Assembly: GCA_910586775.1 (NCBI GenBank)
Contig: CAJUJN010000054.1
Coordinates: 1-28,118, forward strand
Reading direction: 5' to 3'
Source of the DNA: an uncultured Acetatifactor sp.
Lineage (GTDB): Bacteria; Bacillota; Clostridia; Lachnospirales; Lachnospiraceae
DNA length: 28,118 bases
In this document: positions 23,515-28,118 of the stretch, piece after piece
How positions within the stretch are numbered: the first letter of the stretch is position 1
Layout of the letters: every line of letters starts with the position of its first letter
Translations under genes and position numbers: made by a program
Notes under the pieces: generated by a model
What the model was told of the DNA's origin: nothing
Database searches by the model: none
The model's input: only the letters and a program-made list of their open reading frames with translations

Positions 23515-23544
23515 AGTATATCACAGTCAAGCCCCCCTTGTCAG
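23515..23544 (-). promoter_or_regulatory. Candidate sigma-A promoter of ispG-polC
   Basis: CTGACA (23539-23544) and TATACT (23515-23520), 18-nt spacer, with TG one base before the -10 (extended -10). The spacer is crossed by a six-G run flanked by GACAAG and CTTGAC. A leader of about 115-120 nt would precede ispG. Confidence 0.55.
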
Positions 23545-23639
23545 CATAAAATAACATTCCGTTTGTTTATAGTCCAAATATGGTTGTCTGATTCATAGCG
23601 AAAACCATGCATGCCGGCAGCAATCCCGACACCAGAACA

Positions 23640-24830
23640 TCAGCGGCGGTGCGTTTCCCCTCTGCGGCAGAAATGCCCCGGACTGACCTGAAGAATCAGT
23701 TCCTCCATACAGAGCCGCATCAGGCAGGGAATCATCTGTCCCCTGTACCGTTCCGGAAGAGCCTGCCCGATTTCCTCCGCTGTCTTCGGATAAAAATCAA
23801 TTGCCCTGTAAACCTCCAGAAGGTCTTCCGGAAGCTTCTCCGCCGCTTTATCCTCCGGCATCTCATTTTTTTCCGTATGAGGCGGTTCCTCCGCCCGCCG
23901 TTTCCGGCTCCTGGGCATTATTTTGTTTTCCTTTTTATTCTCCCTTAATTGCAGAATCTCCTCGTAAAAGCTCTCCGGGCTTAAGCACACCTCCGCGCCC
24001 TGTTTGATCAAGCGGTTACAGCCATCGCTGAGCCTGTCAGTCAGCCGTCCGGGCACCACGTACACTTCCCGCCCCTGCTCCAGCGCCATATCCACGGTGA
24101 TCAGAGTGCCGCTCCTGACCCTTGCCTCTATCACCACTACTACGTCGGCCAATCCGCTTACAATCCGATTCCTGGGCGGAAAATTCTGAGGACGCGCCGG
24201 TGTACCCAAAGGATACGTGGACAATACCGCCCCTCCCTCCGTCAGCCGCCTGTAAAGGTCTCTGTTCTGGGCCGGATAGCAGATATCCACTCCGGAGCCC
24301 AGGACACCCAGCGAAATCCCTCCTCCTTCCAGAGCTGCCTCCTGACTGATGCCGTCTATCCCTTTTGCCATGCCGCTTACCACCACCACACCGTGCCTTC
24401 CCAACGCCGTCCCCAGTTCTCTTGCCACATACCTTCCGTATTCCGAGCATTCCCTGGCTCCGATGACGGCTACGGCAGGGATGTCTTCCGCCGGCAGCCG
24501 GCCCCGGGCAAAGAGGCAATAGGGCGCATCCGGTATGGTTCTGAGCCGTTCCGGATATTCCTTGTCCAGAATCGTCACCAGTTGGATTCCTTCTTCCCGC
24601 ATTTCCCGATATTTTGTCTCCGGGGGCCATTTCTCCGTGTACTCGCTCAACGTTTCTACCTGTTTGGGAGTAAGTATCCTCCCCCACTGCTCTCTGCCTG
24701 CACGGTAGACGCCTTCCGGTCCTCCCAGGCTTTCCGAAAGGCCGTGAAGCTGCGCATTCCCGATATTCGGAAAATTGCATAGCCAACAGGCATATATTTT
24801 TTCTCTTTCCTTCCATTCATCCTGATTCAT
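23640..24830 (-). CDS. dprA: DNA-processing protein DprA (Smf)
   Basis: DprA protects incoming single-stranded DNA during transformation and loads RecA. The Rossmann-type core (about residues 100-290) is clear: AVIGARECSEYGRYVARELG, VVVVSGMAKGIDGISQEAAL, LGSGVDICYPAQNRDLYRRL, FPPRNRIVSGLADVVVVIEA, RSGTLITVDMALEQGREVYV, and SDGCNRLIKQGA. A basic linker and a C-terminal winged helix (YPKTAEEIGQALPERYRGQM) follow, common in the family. The length is 396 aa. The start is the ATG at 24828-24830, preceded by AGGAG (10 nt) and AAGGAT; the frame stays open to a GTG at 24854 without a binding site. It follows comM by 143 nt. Confidence 0.96.
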   Translation of the reverse strand: MNQDEWKEREKIYACWLCNFPNIGNAQLHGLSESLGGPEGVYRAGREQWGRILTPKQVETLSEYTEKWPPETKYREMREEGIQLVTILDKEYPERLRTIPDAPYCLFARGRLPAEDIPAVAVIGARECSEYGRYVARELGTALGRHGVVVVSGMAKGIDGISQEAALEGGGISLGVLGSGVDICYPAQNRDLYRRLTEGGAVLSTYPLGTPARPQNFPPRNRIVSGLADVVVVIEARVRSGTLITVDMALEQGREVYVVPGRLTDRLSDGCNRLIKQGAEVCLSPESFYEEILQLRENKKENKIMPRSRKRRAEEPPHTEKNEMPEDKAAEKLPEDLLEVYRAIDFYPKTAEEIGQALPERYRGQMIPCLMRLCMEELILQVSPGHFCRRGETHRR

Positions 24831-24973
24831 ATCCTTATATCTCCTGTCTGACACTGTCTCTGCACAGCTTCCGGCATATTGTACTACACAGACAGATATC
24901 GTTTTGTTTTCTGTGACGAGCCTGATTTCATTCCAGCTCTTTCATTCCTGTTTGTCCCTTTTTACTCCTAAAA

Positions 24974-26536
24974 TCAGGACCCCCAGTACTCCAGTGAAGG
25001 TCTGTAAAAAGCTGCTTCCATCAAATGCCCGGTTTCAATCCGCTCCCTGCCCTCCAGGTCGGCTATTGTCCTGGCTACCCTCAATATGCGGTGATAGGCT
25101 CTGGCGCTGAGCTGAAGAGAATTGTAAAGCCGTTCCATGCAGTGCTGTTCCTCCACCCCCAACCCACAGTACCTTTCGATAGCAGCAGCCTCGATATCTC
25201 CGTTAAACCGACAGTCCGTGCCTGCAAAACGCTCATTTTGAATCTGCCTTGCCCTTTCAACCCGCCTGCGGATATCCGCACTGCTTTCTCCCTTTTTTCC
25301 CGTCTGAAGGCTGGCGTAGTTCACCGGCTGTAACTCCACACACAGATCAATCCTGTCCAGAATGGGACCGGAGATTTTTCCCATGTACTTTCCGATCTGT
25401 GTTATCAAGCAGTGACAGCGGTTGGTATCGGGATAGTAGCCGCAGGGACAGGGATTCATGGCACATACCAGCATAAAATCGCTGGGATAAGTGACATTGC
25501 CGTTCATCCGGGAGATATTCACGTTCCTGTCTTCCAGAGGCTGACGAAGCGCATCCAGAGCCGCCCGTTGGAATTCCGGCAGCTCGTCCAGAAACAACAC
25601 ACCTCTGTGGGCCAGTGATATCACACCCGGTCTCGGTACGGCGCTTCCCCCGATCAGAGCCGCCTGAGAGATGGTGTGATGAGGACTTCTGAAAGGCCGT
25701 TCCGTCACCAGGGCCTCTCCCTCCTCCATCAGTCCCGCTACACTGACTACGGCAGTCACCTCCAGGCTCTCCTCCAGGGTCAGAGGCGGCAATATCCCCG
25801 GAATCCGCTTCGCAATCATGGATTTCCCTGCCCCCGGCGGTCCTGCCATCAGAAGATTATGAAAGCCTGCCGCCGCAATCTCAGCCGCCCTTCTGGCGCT
25901 TTCCTGCCCTGTCACTTCACTGAAATCATATCTGCTCTGACTTCCCGCAAATCCATGGGCCGCTTCTCCGAATAAGCTGTCCATATCCACGGAGATTACC
26001 TTCAGAATATCCTGCCGCTCCTTCTCTCCCGCCATCATGTAATGCAGGATATCCAGAATATTTCCCGCCTCACGGACCACCACCCCCGGCACCACCGCCG
26101 CTTCTTTTGCGTTTGCTTTCGGAACGATACACTGCCGGACGCCGCACAACGCTGCCGACTGTACAATGGGCAGTACACCCCTGGCTTTTTTCAGCTCCCC
26201 GTCCAGCCCCAGTTCTCCCAGAAACAGAGTCCCTTCCGCACTCCCCTTCGGAATCATGCCCATGGCCTCCAGAATTCCCACCGCAATGGGAAGGTCAAAA
26301 GCTGTCCCGTCTTTTCTCCGGTCTGCCGGCGATAAATTGACGGTGATACGCTTTGGGGGCAGATGCAGGCCCACATTTTTCAAAGCAACCGTCACCCTCT
26401 CTCTGGATTCCCGAACCTCCGTGCTCAGAGAGCCCACCACCAAAAAGGCCGGAAGCCCGTTGGCAATATCCACCTCCACAGAAACAAGGTATGCCGAAAC
26501 GCCCTGGAGCGCCCCGGATAAAATCATACTGTACAT
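24974..26536 (-). CDS. comM: YifB/ComM family Mg chelatase-like AAA+ ATPase
   Basis: In Haemophilus and Vibrio ComM is a hexameric helicase that drives branch migration during natural transformation; clostridial members are usually annotated YifB. N-terminal S5-like/ChlI domain (MYSMILSGALQGVSAYLVSV, ESRERVTVALKNVGLHLPPK), AAA+ domain with Walker A GPPGAGKS (residues 232-239), Walker B VLFLDELPEF (about 309-318), a zinc-like CPCGYYPDTNRCHC segment, and the Mg_chelatase C-terminal helical domain (YNSLQLSARAYHRILRVART). The length is 520 aa, normal. AGGAGG lies 5 nt before the ATG. Directly followed by dprA, a pairing seen widely. Confidence 0.95.
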   Translation of the reverse strand: MYSMILSGALQGVSAYLVSVEVDIANGLPAFLVVGSLSTEVRESRERVTVALKNVGLHLPPKRITVNLSPADRRKDGTAFDLPIAVGILEAMGMIPKGSAEGTLFLGELGLDGELKKARGVLPIVQSAALCGVRQCIVPKANAKEAAVVPGVVVREAGNILDILHYMMAGEKERQDILKVISVDMDSLFGEAAHGFAGSQSRYDFSEVTGQESARRAAEIAAAGFHNLLMAGPPGAGKSMIAKRIPGILPPLTLEESLEVTAVVSVAGLMEEGEALVTERPFRSPHHTISQAALIGGSAVPRPGVISLAHRGVLFLDELPEFQRAALDALRQPLEDRNVNISRMNGNVTYPSDFMLVCAMNPCPCGYYPDTNRCHCLITQIGKYMGKISGPILDRIDLCVELQPVNYASLQTGKKGESSADIRRRVERARQIQNERFAGTDCRFNGDIEAAAIERYCGLGVEEQHCMERLYNSLQLSARAYHRILRVARTIADLEGRERIETGHLMEAAFYRPSLEYWGS

Positions 26537-26609
26537 AAATACCTCCTGGTTATGTAAATTTTATAGTATCTTTGGTAATGCAGATTCTGCCTGAAATAAG
26601 ACATGTATT

Positions 26610-26849
26610 GTGAAACTGCCGAATGTCCGTGCCGAAAGCAAAGCCGACAACCCTGTAATGAAAACGCTTTCTGCATATCAAAACATTGACTGTACGGGTA
26701 CAGCACCCGGATTCTCTCCCGAAAAACATCTACGAACTTTCATTCAATATATGGATTATCACGAAACGAACGATGATCCTGAAAACAAGAAAAAAGATTT
26801 TCTGAATTGCCCCGGGAAGGCCCCGCAAAATTCAAAAGCCTTTCCCTGA
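26610..26849 (+). CDS. Doubtful 79-codon open frame in the pilT-comM spacer
   Basis: The 344-nt spacer (26537-26880) is the longest non-coding stretch upstream of comM. A plus-strand frame from GTG 26610 reads MKLPNVRAESKADNPVMKTL and later EKHLRTFIQYMDYHETNDD. Composition is protein-like with sensible codons, but there is no ribosome binding site at the GTG or at the inner ATG, it opposes every other gene here, and its end overlaps a terminator-like hairpin. I do not recognise it. Confidence 0.15.
   Translation: MKLPNVRAESKADNPVMKTLSAYQNIDCTGTAPGFSPEKHLRTFIQYMDYHETNDDPENKKKDFLNCPGKAPQNSKAFP
26803..26834 (-). terminator. Possible terminator downstream of pilT
   Basis: In minus-strand reading, TGAATTTTGC (26825-26834) pairs with GCAATTCA (26803-26810), 8 bp with a 2-nt bulge and a GC-rich loop that can fold further (GGGGCCTTCCCGGG). 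A T-rich run TCTTTTTTC follows about 5 nt later. It sits 47 nt past the pilT stop. Confidence 0.4.
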
Positions 26850-26880
26850 ACAATAACGATTACGAAATTATTATGTTGAA

Positions 26881-27936
26881 TCATTCCGAGCAAAATGATT
26901 CACCCAGATACCGGACAGCCGTACCTCTTTCAATCTTGCCTGCGTCATACAGCCTGCGGACAGCCTCCTCCATAGTGAGCATTCCCTGTTCCGCACTGTC
27001 ACGCATCACCTCCGGCAGCCGGCTCAGACTGCCCTCCCGCACAATACAGCGCATTGCGGGATTCGCCAACAGCACTTCGAAAGCCGCCACCCTTCCGCCG
27101 TCTCCCGAAGGAACCAGCCGCTGGGATACCACCGCTTCCAGAGCATTCGCCAGTCGTCCCCGTATTCCCTCCTGTCTGTGCGGCGGAAATAACTCAAGCA
27201 TCCCGTCCAGGGCATTCACCACGTTGGACGCATGCAGCGCCGAAAACACCAGATGCCCGGTCTCCGCCGCTGTAAGCGCCGCACTGATACTTTCCGGATC
27301 CCGCAATTCCCCCACCAGAATCACATCCGGGTCCTCTCTGAGCACCGCTCTGAGCGCATCCGCATAACTCCTGCTGTCCAATCCGATCTCCCGCTGGTTT
27401 ACCATGGAGCGCTTATGAGGATGCATATATTCTATCGGCTCCTCCAGCGTAATGACCAGCGCGTCTCTGTTCTCATTGATCTGATCGATCATGGCAGCCA
27501 GTGTAGCAGACCTGCCGCTTCCGGAAGGCCCCGTCACCAATACCAGGCCGCTTTCCTTTTCATGCAGCCGGATAACGGATTCCGGCATACCCAACTCCGC
27601 CGGAGAGGGAATCTTCGCATCTACCAGATGAAGCGCAAAAGCTACGCTTCCCTTTTGCTTATATGCATTGGCGCGGCATCTCCCGCACTCCGCAACAGCA
27701 AAGGAAAAATCAGCTTCCCCACGCTCTTCAAATCCTTCCCGCTGTGCTTCAGGCATTACCCGGAGCAGGATATCCAGTGTATCTGACGGCGTTATTCTGG
27801 AATGGCTCATGGTGACAATTGTACCGTTGACCCGCATCTTCGGCGGCAATCCGGCAGCGACATGTACATCGCTGGCTCCGGCTTCCCTTGCGGCGCGGAG
27901 TATTTCATCTATTGAAGACAAAGACATTACAGACAT
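26881..27936 (-). CDS. pilT: PilT-like type IV pilus retraction ATPase with altered Walker A
   Basis: PilT family hexamers pull back type IV pili and support twitching and DNA uptake. The 351-aa protein has the N-terminal PAS-like domain (SDVHVAAGLPPKMRVNGTIV), the Asp box (ITLEEPIEYMHPHKRSMVNQ), Walker B (DPDVILVGELRD, 202-213), a His box (FSALHASNVVNALDGM), and FPPHRQ followed by AMRCIVREGSLSRLPEVM, all typical of PilT rather than PilB. The Walker A loop is GPSGSGRS (136-143): the catalytic lysine is replaced by Arg142 (codon AGG, plus-strand 27511-27513). No pilus genes lie nearby in the window. AAGG lies 4 nt before the ATG, and a good promoter is upstream. Confidence 0.9.
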   Translation of the reverse strand: MSVMSLSSIDEILRAAREAGASDVHVAAGLPPKMRVNGTIVTMSHSRITPSDTLDILLRVMPEAQREGFEERGEADFSFAVAECGRCRANAYKQKGSVAFALHLVDAKIPSPAELGMPESVIRLHEKESGLVLVTGPSGSGRSATLAAMIDQINENRDALVITLEEPIEYMHPHKRSMVNQREIGLDSRSYADALRAVLREDPDVILVGELRDPESISAALTAAETGHLVFSALHASNVVNALDGMLELFPPHRQEGIRGRLANALEAVVSQRLVPSGDGGRVAAFEVLLANPAMRCIVREGSLSRLPEVMRDSAEQGMLTMEEAVRRLYDAGKIERGTAVRYLGESFCSE

Positions 27937-27998
27937 TATTCCTTCCTTTTCCCGGTGCTTGTATGAATGTCCTGTTTCTTCCCGGACACCCCTTTTTC

Positions 27999-28027
27999 AT
28001 TATACCTGTTTTGCCGGCATATGGCAA
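27999..28027 (-). promoter_or_regulatory. Candidate sigma-A promoter of pilT
   Basis: TTGCCA (28022-28027) and TATAAT (27999-28004), 17-nt spacer, minus strand, about 63 nt before the pilT ATG. The -35 region is part of an inverted repeat TTGCC-N7-GGCAA, a possible operator. Confidence 0.7.
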
Positions 28028-28073
28028 TCCTAAAATAAGTTTTTTCAAAAAAGCTGCCCGCTGATTGTTACTG

Positions 28074-28101
28074 TTCACTGGCCCCATTAGGCCATTGTGA
28101 A
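28074..28101. other. Hairpin at the right edge, TTCAC-TGGCC / GGCCA-GTGAA
   Basis: Two 5-bp stems (28074-28078 with 28097-28101; 28079-28083 with 28090-28094) around a 6-nt loop, with a 2-nt bulge. It lies upstream of the pilT promoter and may end a transcript coming from outside the window. No long T-run is visible on either strand. Confidence 0.35.
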
Positions 28102-28118
28102 AAGTGCTGAAATTTATT

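Noticed and set aside
1..28118. CRISPR array, prophage, insertion sequence or defence genes
   Set aside because: No regularly spaced repeats, transposase, integrase or phage genes were seen; every long minus-strand gene belongs to a known housekeeping or flagellar family.

Overview
The window carries one long block of genes, all on the minus strand, from a motile low-to-mid-GC Clostridia, most likely a member of the Lachnospiraceae. The evidence is PolC-type replicative polymerase, CodY, a B. subtilis-like fla/che operon that starts directly after codY, FlbD and the TIGR02530-type flagellar operon protein, AGGAGG-type ribosome binding sites, and a tRNA gene without an encoded CCA. No credible protein-coding gene was found on the plus strand. 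The long plus-strand open frames are antisense shadows.

Reading in the direction of transcription (high to low coordinates), the first block (about 28.1 to 23.6 kb) holds a PilT-like secretion ATPase with its own promoter, the YifB/ComM-type AAA ATPase and DprA. The last two are DNA-uptake genes; a stand-alone pilT fits a type IV pilus or competence role. The second block (23.5 to 17.2 kb) is ispG-polC with a 4-bp overlap. A sigma-A-like promoter and a possible attenuator lie ahead of ispG. PolC is very long (1695 aa) because of two low-complexity insertions. The third block is a single tRNA-Glu(CTC) with a clear promoter and a 12-bp terminator, then topA and codY, each with its own promoter.

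The fourth block (13.05 kb to the left edge) is the flagellar operon: flgB, flgC, fliE, fliF, fliG, fliH, fliI, fliJ, motE/ylxF, fliK, flgD, the TIGR02530 protein, flgE, flbD, and the first 22 codons of motA, cut by the window edge. The products assemble in a logical order: proximal rod (FlgB, FlgC, FliE), MS ring and switch (FliF, FliG), export ATPase complex (FliH, FliI, FliJ), hook length control, cap and hook (FliK, FlgD, FlgE), then the stator. CodY, encoded just upstream, represses the equivalent operon in B. subtilis.

The main content is ordinary core chromosome, and I do not see a hidden new defence or mobile system. The points worth a second look are a Walker A lysine-to-arginine change in PilT, the two PolC insertions, a surface-protein-like helical module at the end of FlgD, a His-rich insert in FlgC, mutually exclusive inverted repeats between flgC and fliE, a possible ispG attenuator, and a REP-like GC hairpin between flgE and flbD.
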